A DNA stretch of 64,000 nucleotides. It comes from Brevundimonas diminuta 3F5N. GTDB lineage: Bacteria; Pseudomonadota; Alphaproteobacteria; Caulobacterales; Caulobacteraceae. Made by a program: the position numbers and the translations under genes. Below are positions 9,638-17,941 of this stretch, one piece after another. The notes under the pieces were generated by a model that saw nothing but the letters and a program-made list of their open reading frames with translations, did not search any database and was not told the origin of the DNA. Position 1 is the first letter of the stretch. Every line of letters starts with the position of its first letter. The stretch is taken from assembly GCF_900163625.1 (NCBI RefSeq), contig NZ_FUIE01000045.1, positions 1 through 64,000 of the forward strand, written 5' to 3'.

Positions 9638-9882
9638 TTCGCATTTCGCCCGAAGCTATGTGAATTTCGATCTTGTGTGACAGCGATATTATTGCTCATG
9701 AATGTTGTCAACGAGATCGGGAATGAAAATTTCTGCCAGTAGGGTTAATCCTAGCTTGTTTTTATTCTGAAGTGGTCAGGGTGCGGATAAGGAATAAGCT
9801 TGACCATAAGCTGTGCCGTTTCTGTATTCGGCAAAGCTTGTTTCTGATGTTTTTCATACCTGTTCGATGAGGCGGAGCGCGC
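9638..9882. promoter_or_regulatory. Divergent AT-rich promoter region between the two type III operons
   Basis: This 245-base stretch separates the leftward transglycosylase-sctV operon from the rightward sctU operon and is clearly AT-richer than its flanks (for example around 9670-9780). No gene is visible in it. It must hold the promoters of both operons. No recognisable HrpL-type or other activator box was found by eye. Confidence 0.5.
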
Positions 9883-11094
9883 GTGGCGGAGAAGAACGAC
9901 GGCGGCGACAAGACAGAACGGCCGACACCGAAACGGCTTCAGGACGCGCGCAAGAAAGGTGATGTCGCCAAGAGCAAGGACGTCGGCTCCACGGCCGTGC
10001 TGCTGGCCTGGCTGCTGGTCGGCCTGATGCTGGCGGGGGCGGTGTTCGAGAACTTCGCCGCTCTGTTCGACGACGTATTCCGCGTGATGGATCAGCCGTT
10101 CGGCGACGCCTTCGAACAGGTCGCCTGGTCGGCGGCGCGGCGGTTCGTCTATCTGACGGCGCTGTTGCTGCTGCCGGTGGCCCTGTTCGCGTCGCTGATG
10201 GAGTTTTTGCAGACGGGGCCGGTCTTCACCCTCGAAAAGATGACGCCCAAGCTGGATCATCTGAACCCCGGCGAGGGGCTGAAGCGGATGTTCAACACCG
10301 ACAACCTGTTCGAGGTGGCCAAGTCGCTGGTGAAGACGGCTCTGCTGCTGGGGCTGGCGGGGCTGATCCTGTTCGGTCAGTTCGACCGCATCCTGCGTCT
10401 GCCCGCCGCCCAGCCGGGCGAGGTGCTGGGCGCGTTCGGCGCAGCGGGATTTCATCTGCTGGGCTGGACGCTGGTGGTGTTCGTCTTCGTCGCGATCCTG
10501 GATTCGGCCTATCAGCGCTTCAGCTTCATGAAGCGGCTGCGGATGAGCCGACGCGACATCCGCCAGGAAGCCAAGGACATGGAGGGCGACCCTACGGTCA
10601 AGGCGCGGCGCCGTGAGCTGGCTCAGGAGTGGGCGCAGTCCAGCGCCGTCGGATCGGTGCGTGGCGCCGCCGCCCTGGTGGTCAACCCGACCCACATCGC
10701 CGTGTCCCTGGCCTATGATCCCGGCGAACATGTCGTGCCCGTGGTGGCAGGCAAGGGCGACGGCCTGATCGCCCGCGCCATGCGCGGCATGGCCGAGCGC
10801 GAAGGGGTGCCGATCATCCGCAACGTTCCCCTGGCCCGCGCCCTGCACGAACAGGTGCCGGTCGAGGCTGTGGTGCCCGAAGACATGTTCGCCGCCGTCG
10901 CCGAAGTGATCCTGACGGCGCGGCGCCTGCGCGACGAAGCGGCGCGCGGCGAGGCGCTCAGCCCAGTCGACCTGACGGACGAAGGCGAAGGGCAGGGCGA
11001 CGACGCCGAGTCCGAATCCGCTTCCGCCCGCTGCGCCCCCCTCTTTCCCGCCATGCCGGACGACGGCGTGGCTTCCGCCTCGGAGACCCGATGA
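9883..11094 (+). CDS. sctU: Type III secretion autoprotease / switch protein SctU
   Basis: FlhB/YscU-family inner-membrane protein that controls substrate switching by self-cleavage. The start is GTG at 9883 with a purine-rich ribosome site (ATGAGGCGGAG) just before it. The 403-residue protein opens with KTERPTPKRLQDARKKGDVAKSKD, has four membrane helices at about residues 30-215, and carries the cleavage motif NPTH at residues 268-271. The C-terminal tail after residue 350 is longer than usual and rich in Asp/Ser/Glu. It overlaps the next gene by four bases (ATGA). Confidence 0.94.
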   Translation: MAEKNDGGDKTERPTPKRLQDARKKGDVAKSKDVGSTAVLLAWLLVGLMLAGAVFENFAALFDDVFRVMDQPFGDAFEQVAWSAARRFVYLTALLLLPVALFASLMEFLQTGPVFTLEKMTPKLDHLNPGEGLKRMFNTDNLFEVAKSLVKTALLLGLAGLILFGQFDRILRLPAAQPGEVLGAFGAAGFHLLGWTLVVFVFVAILDSAYQRFSFMKRLRMSRRDIRQEAKDMEGDPTVKARRRELAQEWAQSSAVGSVRGAAALVVNPTHIAVSLAYDPGEHVVPVVAGKGDGLIARAMRGMAEREGVPIIRNVPLARALHEQVPVEAVVPEDMFAAVAEVILTARRLRDEAARGEALSPVDLTDEGEGQGDDAESESASARCAPLFPAMPDDGVASASETR

Positions 11095-11489
11095 CGCCGT
11101 TCGCCTTGCTGATGGACTTCCTGACCGTTCTGGTCGCCCTGGCCCTGGTGCTGGGTTTGGCCTTCTTCTCGATCCGCATGTTGAAGAAGGTCCAGAGCGG
11201 CGCGCCCAGCGGCGATGAGATCCGCTTCATCCGCTCGCTGCCGCTGGGAACGCGCGAGCGGGCGACGGTGGTGGTCTGGCGCGACGAGGTGCTGCTGCTG
11301 GGCGTAACGGCGGGCGGGATCAGCGTCCTGGACCGGCGCGCTCGCACGGCGGAGGAAATCGCCGAGGACGCCGCCCGCGCCGAAGCCGCGCGGGCCCAGA
11401 CGGCGGCTGTCGCCTCCCGTGTTCCGCCGCGCCTGCGCCGCTGGCTAGGGAAGTCCCTAGCTGGGGAACGGCCTGACTACCGAGGATAG
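11091..11489 (+). CDS. FliO-like membrane protein
   Basis: A 132-residue protein with an N-terminal membrane helix (residues 4-28) followed by a small basic/beta domain containing IRFIRSLPLGTRERATVVVW and LLLGVTAGGISVL. This matches the FliO/MopB pattern, in which a membrane anchor precedes a short cytoplasmic domain with the RSLPLGxRE core. FliO helps assemble the flagellar export gate (FliP). A FliO-like protein coupled to sctU in an injectisome locus is unusual. The C-terminal 40 residues are Ala/Arg-rich. Confidence 0.75.
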   Translation: MTPFALLMDFLTVLVALALVLGLAFFSIRMLKKVQSGAPSGDEIRFIRSLPLGTRERATVVVWRDEVLLLGVTAGGISVLDRRARTAEEIAEDAARAEAARAQTAAVASRVPPRLRRWLGKSLAGERPDYRG

Positions 11490-11577
11490 GGGACGGGTGG
11501 TTTCGTGAGGTCGTCGGGTTTTCGGGCGAGGCGCCTGGCCGGCGAACCGGAAACGCACACTTATTCGGAGAAAGATC

Positions 11578-12240
11578 ATGTTCGGCATCGGCGGCGGCGG
11601 CTTCAACATCGGCAGCCTCATCAGCCAGGCGGCCCTGGCGGTTGCGACCGGCGGCACCTCGGCGCTGGTCCAGGCGGCTCTGACTCAGGTCGTGTCGTCC
11701 ATCGGCCAGCAGGTTCTGCAGCAGGTCGGTCAGGCTCTGGGTCTGCCGCAGTCGGTGATCGATCTGTCGATCGGCGCTTTCGCGGCGGCGACGGGCAATA
11801 CGGGCGGCGCCTTCCAGAGCATCGGCGAATCTGCAGCCGGTCTGGCTCAGGCCACCGGCGGCGGCGCCTTCGAGGCCGGCGGCATCGAGCGTCAGATGAA
11901 CGACATCGTTCAGGATCTGGTCGACAAGACCCTGGAGAAGGCCCGCACCGGCGGCCGCGATGAAGAAGGCAACGCCGTTCCCGGCGGTCTGAACGGCAAG
12001 AGCTTCATGCTGCGTCTGGCCCTGGCTCTGGGCAGCGTCCTGGACGCCAAGATGGAGCGCATGGCCGAGATCGGCGAGAAGATCGACGCCGAAAGCCAGA
12101 AGAAGAAGCCCAAGATGGGCAGCCTGTCCGCCGAAATGACGGCTGTCGGCAAGGAGTTGGACTTCGTGTCCCAGGCCCTGAACAACGCCCTGAAGTCGAT
12201 CGGCGAATCCGCTTCGACCCTGGCTCGCAAGCAGGGCTAA
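11578..12240 (+). CDS. Candidate type III secreted filament or needle subunit
   Basis: A 220-residue protein with no signal peptide. Residues 1-105 are Gly/Ala/Gln/Ser-rich and hydrophobic (GIGGGGFNIGSLISQAALA), residues 125-180 are charged and helical, and the last 40 residues form an amphipathic helix ending STLARKQG. The C-terminal end resembles needle and EspA-type filament subunits and the end of the 102-residue protein at 3387-3695 (MARKN). A good ribosome site (GGAGAAAG) precedes the ATG. It follows the FliO-like gene by 88 bases and is followed by a strong terminator, fitting an abundant secreted component. Function is inferred from shape and position. Confidence 0.5.
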   Translation: MFGIGGGGFNIGSLISQAALAVATGGTSALVQAALTQVVSSIGQQVLQQVGQALGLPQSVIDLSIGAFAAATGNTGGAFQSIGESAAGLAQATGGGAFEAGGIERQMNDIVQDLVDKTLEKARTGGRDEEGNAVPGGLNGKSFMLRLALALGSVLDAKMERMAEIGEKIDAESQKKKPKMGSLSAEMTAVGKELDFVSQALNNALKSIGESASTLARKQG

Positions 12241-12263
12241 GGCCGAAAAGGCTGATTTGTGGG

Positions 12264-12298
12264 ACGGCGGGCGAAACTTTCGCCCGCCGTTGTGCTTT
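12264..12298 (+). terminator. Intrinsic terminator after the filament candidate
   Basis: A near-perfect GC-rich hairpin with arms of up to 13 bases (12264-12290, ACGGCGGGCGAAA and its complement) is followed by TGTGCTTTT. It separates the 220-residue gene from the next gene. Confidence 0.8.
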
Positions 12299-12337
12299 TG
12301 AGGAATGAGCGTTTTTCAGAGTGATGGAGAGGCGGAG

Positions 12338-13096
12338 ATGAGCGGCAAGCAGGTGTTTCTGGCGGGAGCGGTCGCAGCGGTTCTGCTCTGTGCGTCTCAG
12401 ACTCAGGCTCAGGACTACGCCTTCCAGGGCTTCGCGACGGCGGACGCGATGAACCAGATGCACGCCGCCATGCGCGACAACATGATGGAGTCGTCGTCTG
12501 ATGCACGCCCCTCGTCGCGAGGCGGGGTCGCTGCGGGCGCGGCGGCATCGGAACGTCGCGCCGCCGCGTCCGGCCGCACGACCTATCAGTCGTCGCCAGC
12601 GGTCACGCAGCGCGTCAAGCGCCAGTTCGCGGACTTCGTGAGTTCGACGGGCGGGGACGGCCCGGGGATTGCGGCGGCGATGGATCAGCAGGACTTCTTC
12701 GCCCGTTGGGGGCGGCACGTCGCACAATACGGCCTGCGTCGCGGCGACGTTGCGGACGCCATGACCGCCTACTGGATGCTGAACTGGCAGATCGCCAACG
12801 ACGTGCGAACCGTGAGCAGGTCTCAGGTTCAGGGCGTGCAGGCTCAGGTTCGAAACATTATGGGCGGCAACCCGACCTTCAGCGGCCTAAACAACGCCCA
12901 GAAGCAGGAAATGGCTGAAGTCCTGATCCTGAATTTCATCGTTCAGAGCGTCGCCTATGAAGACGCCATGCGGGACAATGACGCGACGATGCAGCGTCGT
13001 TTGCAGAGCGCGGCGACGACGCGGTTTCGCAATGAGATGAACGTGGATCTGCGCCAATTGCGTTTGGGCGGCAGCGGGTTCACAGCCGCTTCTTGA
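12338..13096 (+). CDS. Secreted protein of unknown function beside the type III locus
   Basis: A 252-residue exported protein. The ATG at 12338 is preferred to the in-frame ATG at 12305 because it follows GGAGAGGCGGAG and opens directly onto a signal peptide (cleavage near SQTQAQ, residue 25). Residues 40-85 are a Ser/Arg/Ala-rich linker. Residues 95-245 form a helical domain with DFFARWGRHVAQYGLRRGDV and DAMTAYWMLNWQIANDV. It resembles a family of uncharacterised proteobacterial secreted proteins (possibly DUF6683; low certainty). The frame stays open beyond its TGA stop (see next entry). Confidence 0.7.
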   Translation: MSGKQVFLAGAVAAVLLCASQTQAQDYAFQGFATADAMNQMHAAMRDNMMESSSDARPSSRGGVAAGAAASERRAAASGRTTYQSSPAVTQRVKRQFADFVSSTGGDGPGIAAAMDQQDFFARWGRHVAQYGLRRGDVADAMTAYWMLNWQIANDVRTVSRSQVQGVQAQVRNIMGGNPTFSGLNNAQKQEMAEVLILNFIVQSVAYEDAMRDNDATMQRRLQSAATTRFRNEMNVDLRQLRLGGSGFTAAS

Positions 13097-13246
13097 AAGG
13101 GGCAGGGCGAGAGCCCGGAGGCCAATCCTTCAACTGAACCGCCGGCGACGCCTATGGGCGCGCTGGTTTTCGGCGCCGCGGGGGCGGGCGCCGGTCTGAC
13201 CGCTTTGGCGCTTTGGGCCATGAGGCGGCGGCGAGGTCGACAATAA
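13097..13246 (+). other. In-frame continuation encoding a membrane-anchor-like tail
   Basis: After the TGA at 13094-13096 the same frame continues for 49 codons to TAA at 13244-13246. It encodes a Pro/Glu/Ser/Thr linker (SPEANPSTEPPATP), then a hydrophobic segment of about 22 residues beginning at the Met codon at 13154, then RRRRGRQ. This layout is a classic C-terminal membrane anchor. It may be the tail of the upstream protein lost by a nonsense change, a readthrough extension, or chance. No ribosome site is clear for the internal ATG. Confidence 0.4.
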
Positions 13247-13341
13247 CATGAGCGAACTCTCCTAGGCGTCGGTCGACGATGTGGAGCGATGAAGCTGATC
13301 TGAACTGATCGGCCTTGATGTTTCTCGCGCATCCCGGCAAC

Positions 13342-13353
13342 ATCGTATACGAT
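13342..13353. promoter_or_regulatory. GntR-type operator ATCGTATACGAT before the Ldh2-family gene
   Basis: A perfect 12-base palindrome 20 bases before the GTG start. Related sites stand at 15924 (DapA-family gene) and 19645 (permease). It is the likely target of the GntR/FCD regulator at 17979-18674. Confidence 0.65.
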
Positions 13354-13372
13354 TCAAGGTCGGGAGAGCGGT

Positions 13373-14401
13373 GTGAGCGTGTTTGAGGCCCAGGAGACGG
13401 TCGCCCTGTCGATTGACGAGGTGTTCGCCCTGTCGCGGCGGGTGCTGACGGGGGCGGGGCTGTCGGTCGCGCACGCCGAGGCGGTGGCCCGCGTCATCAC
13501 GGCGGGCGAGCGGGACGAGTGCGCCTCGCATGGGCTTTACCGGCTGCCGGGCTGCGTCATGACGATCCGCTCGGGCAAGCTGTCGCTGGATGCGGAGCCG
13601 GTGATCGAGGATGCGTCGCCCGCTCTGGTGCGGGCCGATGCGCGTCATGCCTATTCTCTGCTGGCGTTCGAGCGCGCGGCGCCGCTGTTGGCGCAGAAGG
13701 CCAAGGCGGTCGGTGTGGCGGCGCTGGTCATCAACAACTGCTTCCATTTCTCCGCCCTGTGGCCCGAGATTGAGCAGTTGACGGAAATGGGCGTGGCCGC
13801 GCTGGCCATGACGCCCAGCCATTCATGGGTGGCGCCGGCGGGCGGTAACAAGGGGCTGTTGGGCACCAATCCGATCGCCTTCGGCTGGCCGCGTCCGGGG
13901 CCGTATCCTTATGTCTTCGACTTCGCCACCAGCGCGATCGCGCGCGGAGACATGGCGCTGCACGACATCGCTGGAAAGCCGATCCCCGAGGGGTGGGGCG
14001 TGGACGCCGAAGGGCAGCCGACGACGAATGCGCGGGCGGCGCTGGACGGGGCCATGCTGACCTTCGGCGGACATAAAGGCTCGGCCCTGTCGACGATGAT
14101 CGAGCTGATGGCGGGGCCGTTGATCGGCGATCTGACCAGCCGCGAGTCGATGGCCTTTGACGACGGCGCCAAAGCGGCGCCCATGCATGGCGAGCTGATC
14201 CTGGCCTTTGATCCGGCCATCATGGGGGGCGGCGACGTCGAGGCGAACGCCGCGCGGGCTGAGGCCCTGTTCGCGGCCTTCGCCGATCAGGGCGCGCGTC
14301 TGCCGTCGCAGCGGCGCTATGAAGCGCGGACGCGCAGTCTGAAGCATGGGGTGCGCACGCCCAAGGTGCTTTATGATCAGATTCAGGCCCTGGGCTTCTG
14401 A
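13373..14401 (+). CDS. Ldh2/malate dehydrogenase-family NAD(P)H-dependent reductase
   Basis: A 342-residue Ldh2-family oxidoreductase (DpkA/ybiC type), a fold whose members reduce delta-1-pyrroline-2-carboxylate and piperideine-2-carboxylate or oxidise 2-hydroxyacids. Family motifs include HGLYRLPGCV (residues 56-65), VINNCFHFSALWPE, NPIAFGWPR and the GGHKGSALSTMIELMAG block near 234-250. The start is GTG after GGGAGAG. It is the first gene after the GTATAC operator. In a hydroxyproline/proline cluster a delta-1-pyrroline-2-carboxylate reductase role is plausible, but the substrate is inferred. Confidence 0.8.
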   Translation: MSVFEAQETVALSIDEVFALSRRVLTGAGLSVAHAEAVARVITAGERDECASHGLYRLPGCVMTIRSGKLSLDAEPVIEDASPALVRADARHAYSLLAFERAAPLLAQKAKAVGVAALVINNCFHFSALWPEIEQLTEMGVAALAMTPSHSWVAPAGGNKGLLGTNPIAFGWPRPGPYPYVFDFATSAIARGDMALHDIAGKPIPEGWGVDAEGQPTTNARAALDGAMLTFGGHKGSALSTMIELMAGPLIGDLTSRESMAFDDGAKAAPMHGELILAFDPAIMGGGDVEANAARAEALFAAFADQGARLPSQRRYEARTRSLKHGVRTPKVLYDQIQALGF

Positions 14402-14450
14402 CTTCTTTCCTATCTTCTGACGATACCGACGCACGGACGAAAGACACGCT

Positions 14451-15890
14451 ATGACCGCGACCATCGAACTGAGCCACTGGATCAACGGCGAGCGCCGGGG
14501 GGCCGGAACGGTCGAGAGCCTGAACCCGTCCGACACGCGCGAGGTCGTGGCGTTGACGCCCGAGGGCGGCGCGGCCGAGGTCGATGAGGCGGTGGCGGCG
14601 GCCTCGGCGGCGTTCGACGGCTGGGCGGGCGCCTCGCCCGAGGTGCGCTCGGACGTGCTGGACCGGGCCGGGACGCTGCTGATGGAGCGGCGCGAGGCGG
14701 TCGGCCGCCTGCTGTCGCGCGAAGAGGGCAAGACCCTGGCCGAGGGCGTCGGCGAGACGGCGCGCGCCGCCCGCATCCTGAAGTTCTTCGCCGGCGAGGC
14801 CCTGCGCCTGCACGGCCAGAACCTGGCCTCGACCCGGCCTGGCGTCGAAATCCAGACCTATCGCCAGCCGGTCGGCGTGTTCGGACTGATCACGCCGTGG
14901 AACTTCCCCATCGCCATTCCGGCGTGGAAGGCGGCGCCGGCGCTGGCCTTCGGCAATACGGTGGTGATCAAGCCCGCCAGCCATACGCCTGCGACGGCCG
15001 AGGCCCTGGTGGCCATCCTGCATGAGGCGGGGCTGCCCAAGGGCGTGCTGAACCTGGTCATCGGCGGCGGCCGGGTGGGGCAGGCCATCGTCGACCACAA
15101 GGATGTGGCGGGCGTCAGCTTCACCGGCTCGCAAGGGGTCGGCGCGGGCGTCGTCGCCGGGGCCGCGGCGCGTCAGGCGCGGGTGCAACTGGAAATGGGC
15201 GGCAAGAACCCGCTGATCGTGCTGGACGATGCCGATCTGGAGCGGGCGGTGAACATCGCGCTGGACGGCAGCTTCTTCGCCACGGGGCAGCGTTGCACGG
15301 CTTCCAGCCGCCTGATCGTGCAGGATGGCATCCACGACCGCTTCGTGGCGGTTCTGGCCGAAAAGGTCGCCGCCCTGCGCGTCGGCAATGCGCTGGATCC
15401 CAATACGCAGGTCGGCCCGGCCGTCAGCGAGGCCCAGCGTGAGACCTCCTATCGCTACATCGACATCGCTGCGTCCGAGGGCGGGCGCGTCGCCACCGGC
15501 GGCGGTCGTCTGAACCGCGAGGCGCCCGGCTGGTATGTCGAACCGACCCTGATCGTCGACACCGATCCGGCCATGCGCATCAACAATGAAGAGGTGTTCG
15601 GTCCGGTCGCCTCGACCATCCGGGTCAAGGATTATGAAGAGGCGCTGGCCGTCGCCAATGGCGTCGAGTTCGGCCTGTCGGCGGGCATCGTCACCCAGTC
15701 GCTGAAGCACGCGCGTGATTTCCAGCGCCGCGCCAAGGCGGGCATGACCATGGTCAATCTGGCCACCGCGGGGGTCGATTATCATGTGCCGTTCGGCGGC
15801 ACGAAGGCCTCGTCCTACGGCCCGCGCGAGCAGGGCTTTGCGGCGGCCGATTTCTTCACCCTGACCAAGACCAGTTACAGCGCCGGATAG
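14451..15890 (+). CDS. Aldehyde dehydrogenase, probable 2-oxoglutarate semialdehyde dehydrogenase
   Basis: NAD(P)-dependent aldehyde dehydrogenase of 479 residues, the usual length. It has the [20 protein letters not shown] cofactor/substrate segment, the general-base Glu248 in LEMGGKNP and the catalytic Cys282 in GQRCTASS. In the hydroxyproline pathway this enzyme oxidises 2,5-dioxopentanoate (2-oxoglutarate semialdehyde) to 2-oxoglutarate. That substrate is assigned from the neighbours (deaminase and epimerase) and from the family resemblance, not from a unique residue. Confidence 0.85.
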   Translation: MTATIELSHWINGERRGAGTVESLNPSDTREVVALTPEGGAAEVDEAVAAASAAFDGWAGASPEVRSDVLDRAGTLLMERREAVGRLLSREEGKTLAEGVGETARAARILKFFAGEALRLHGQNLASTRPGVEIQTYRQPVGVFGLITPWNFPIAIPAWKAAPALAFGNTVVIKPASHTPATAEALVAILHEAGLPKGVLNLVIGGGRVGQAIVDHKDVAGVSFTGSQGVGAGVVAGAAARQARVQLEMGGKNPLIVLDDADLERAVNIALDGSFFATGQRCTASSRLIVQDGIHDRFVAVLAEKVAALRVGNALDPNTQVGPAVSEAQRETSYRYIDIAASEGGRVATGGGRLNREAPGWYVEPTLIVDTDPAMRINNEEVFGPVASTIRVKDYEEALAVANGVEFGLSAGIVTQSLKHARDFQRRAKAGMTMVNLATAGVDYHVPFGGTKASSYGPREQGFAAADFFTLTKTSYSAG

Positions 15891-15923
15891 GCGAACTTCG
15901 CTTGACTTAACTCCAGATCAGAT

Positions 15924-15935
15924 ATCGTATACGAA
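15924..15935. promoter_or_regulatory. GntR-type operator and promoter before the DapA-family gene
   Basis: ATCGTATACGAA, eleven of twelve bases as in the perfect site at 13342. A TTGACT at 15903 stands about one promoter spacer upstream, so the operator would overlap the -10 region. A strong GGAGGAG ribosome site follows before the ATG at 15964. Confidence 0.6.
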
Positions 15936-15963
15936 AATAAATCTGCTTTAGGAGGAGTAGCGT

Positions 15964-16893
15964 ATGGCTGGGGCGAAGTTGGACTGGACTGGGGTGATCC
16001 CGGCGGCGACCACGCAATTCGATGAGGCGCTGGCGGTCGACCTGGACGCCACCCAGAAGGTGCTGGACGGTCTGATCAAGGACGGCGTCGACGGCATCAT
16101 CGTCATGGGCACGGTCGGCGAGAACAACTCGCTGGAGCCGGAAGAGAAGCGCGCCGTGCTGAAGGCGGCGGTTGAAGTCGCCGACGGCCGCGTGCCGATC
16201 ATCACCGGGGTCAGCGAACTGACCACGGCGCGGGCCGAACGCTACGCCAAGGACGCCGAGAATATCGGCATCGACGCCCTGATGGTGCTGCCCGCCATGG
16301 TCTATGTGCCGACGCAGGCGGAGCTGGAGGCGCACTTCCGCGCCGTGGCGGCGGCCAGCGGCCTGCCCAACATGCTCTACAACAACCCGCTGATGTATCG
16401 GCAGACGCTGAACAACGACGACCTGCGTCGTCTGTCGGACGTGCCGAACATCGTGGCCCTGAAGGAAAGCGCCCCGGATTCGCGGCGCATCACCGACATC
16501 TTCAACGAACTGGGCGACCGCTATTCGGTCATGGTCGGCCTGGACGATGTGGCGCTGGAAGGCCTGATCCTGGGCGCCAAGGGCTGGGTCTCGGGCCTGA
16601 CCAACGCCTTCCCTGAAGAGTCGGTCGCCCTGGTCAAGGCGGTCAAGGACGGCGACATCGCCCGCGCGCTGGAGATCTATCGCTGGTTCATGCCCCTGCT
16701 GCACCTGGATTCGGTTTCGGATCTGGTTCAGTCGATCAAGCTGTCTGAAATGATCATGGGCCGGGGCAGCGAGCGGGTTCGTATGCCGCGCATGCCGCTG
16801 GCGGGCGCCCGTCGGGCCGAGGTCATCGCCATGGTCGAGAAGGCGGCGGAAACGCGCCCGATCGGCTCGGGCAAGGCCGTGAAGATCGTCTGA
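15964..16893 (+). CDS. DapA-family lyase, probable pyrroline-4-hydroxy-2-carboxylate deaminase
   Basis: Dihydrodipicolinate-synthase-family (class I aldolase TIM barrel) enzyme of 309 residues. The Schiff-base lysine is Lys167 in VALKESAP, and the GTVGENNSLEPEEKR block (about residues 47-60) and YNNPLMYRQTL are conserved positions. In 4-hydroxyproline catabolism this family deaminates delta-1-pyrroline-4-hydroxy-2-carboxylate to 2-oxoglutarate semialdehyde. It is 12 bases before the epimerase gene and has its own operator. Confidence 0.85.
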   Translation: MAGAKLDWTGVIPAATTQFDEALAVDLDATQKVLDGLIKDGVDGIIVMGTVGENNSLEPEEKRAVLKAAVEVADGRVPIITGVSELTTARAERYAKDAENIGIDALMVLPAMVYVPTQAELEAHFRAVAAASGLPNMLYNNPLMYRQTLNNDDLRRLSDVPNIVALKESAPDSRRITDIFNELGDRYSVMVGLDDVALEGLILGAKGWVSGLTNAFPEESVALVKAVKDGDIARALEIYRWFMPLLHLDSVSDLVQSIKLSEMIMGRGSERVRMPRMPLAGARRAEVIAMVEKAAETRPIGSGKAVKIV

Positions 16894-16905
16894 TCGGGAA
16901 ACTGA

Positions 16906-17904
16906 ATGCGCGACGTCTTCTTCTGCATTGACGGTCATACCGCCGGCAACCCGGTTCGCCTGGTCGCCGGCGGCGCGCCCCTGTTGTCAGGGGCCAGCAT
17001 GGCCGAGCGGCGGCTGGATTTCCTCAGCCGCTATGACTGGATCCGCACCTCATTGTGCTTCGAGCCTCGCGGCCACGACATGATGAGCGGCGGCTTCCTG
17101 TATCCGCCGACCCTGCCGGACGCGGACGCGGGCATATTGTTTATCGAGACCAGCGGCTGCCTGCCCATGTGCGGCCACGGGACCATCGGCATGATCACCT
17201 TCGGCATCGAGCACGGCCTGATCCGGCCACGCACGCCGGGGCGGCTGAAGGTCGAGGTTCCGGCGGGCGTTCTCGACATCGCCTATGAGACTGAGGGCGA
17301 CAGCGTGACCTCGGTGCGCATCCGCAACGTCCCGGCCTATCTGGCGGCGGAGGGGATTGAGATTGACGTGCCGGGCCTCGGTCCGCTGAGCGTCGATGTC
17401 TCCTACGGCGGCAACTACTACGCCATCGTCGAGCCGCAGGGCGCCTACACCGGATTGGATGATCTGGGCGCCAGCCGCATCATCGAACTGAGCGGCCTGG
17501 TGCGCGAGCGGGTGCGGGCGGCCTTCCATCCGGTCCACCCGGACGAGCCCTCGATCAACGGCGTCAGCCACGTCCTGTGGGCCGACAGGTCGAAGGGGCA
17601 GGGCGCCGACGGCCGCAACGCCGTCTTCTATGGCGACAAGGCTATCGACCGCAGTCCGTGCGGCACCGGCACCTCGGCGCGGCTGGCCCATCTGCACGCC
17701 AAGGGGCGGTTGAAGGTCGGCGACGCCTTCGTCCACGAAAGCTATATCGGCAGCCGCTTTATCGGCCGGGTCGAGGACGAGGCGACGGTTGGCGGCCACA
17801 AGGCGATCGTGCCCTCGATCGAAGGCTCGGCGATCGCCACGGGCTTCAACACCATCTGGGTGGATCGACGCGATCCCTTCTGGGCCGGCTTCCAGGTGGT
17901 GTGA
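16906..17904 (+). CDS. Proline racemase-family 4-hydroxyproline 2-epimerase
   Basis: PLP-independent epimerase of 332 residues. Both catalytic cysteines are present: Cys89 in CLPMCGHGTIG and Cys252 in RSPCGTGTSARLA. The pair defines 4-hydroxyproline epimerase or proline racemase activity, and excludes the trans-3-hydroxyproline dehydratases, where one Cys is replaced. It converts trans-4-hydroxy-L-proline to cis-4-hydroxy-D-proline, the first catabolic step. It closes a unit with the deaminase and ends at a strong terminator. Confidence 0.9.
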   Translation: MRDVFFCIDGHTAGNPVRLVAGGAPLLSGASMAERRLDFLSRYDWIRTSLCFEPRGHDMMSGGFLYPPTLPDADAGILFIETSGCLPMCGHGTIGMITFGIEHGLIRPRTPGRLKVEVPAGVLDIAYETEGDSVTSVRIRNVPAYLAAEGIEIDVPGLGPLSVDVSYGGNYYAIVEPQGAYTGLDDLGASRIIELSGLVRERVRAAFHPVHPDEPSINGVSHVLWADRSKGQGADGRNAVFYGDKAIDRSPCGTGTSARLAHLHAKGRLKVGDAFVHESYIGSRFIGRVEDEATVGGHKAIVPSIEGSAIATGFNTIWVDRRDPFWAGFQVV

Positions 17905-17941
17905 CGTATTCCACATCGTAATTGCGGACATTGCGAGTTAT

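Noticed and set aside
13154-13246. Independent 30-residue membrane miniprotein
   Set aside because: Possible, but no ribosome site precedes the ATG, and the frame is continuous with the upstream gene, so it was treated as a tail and not as a separate gene.
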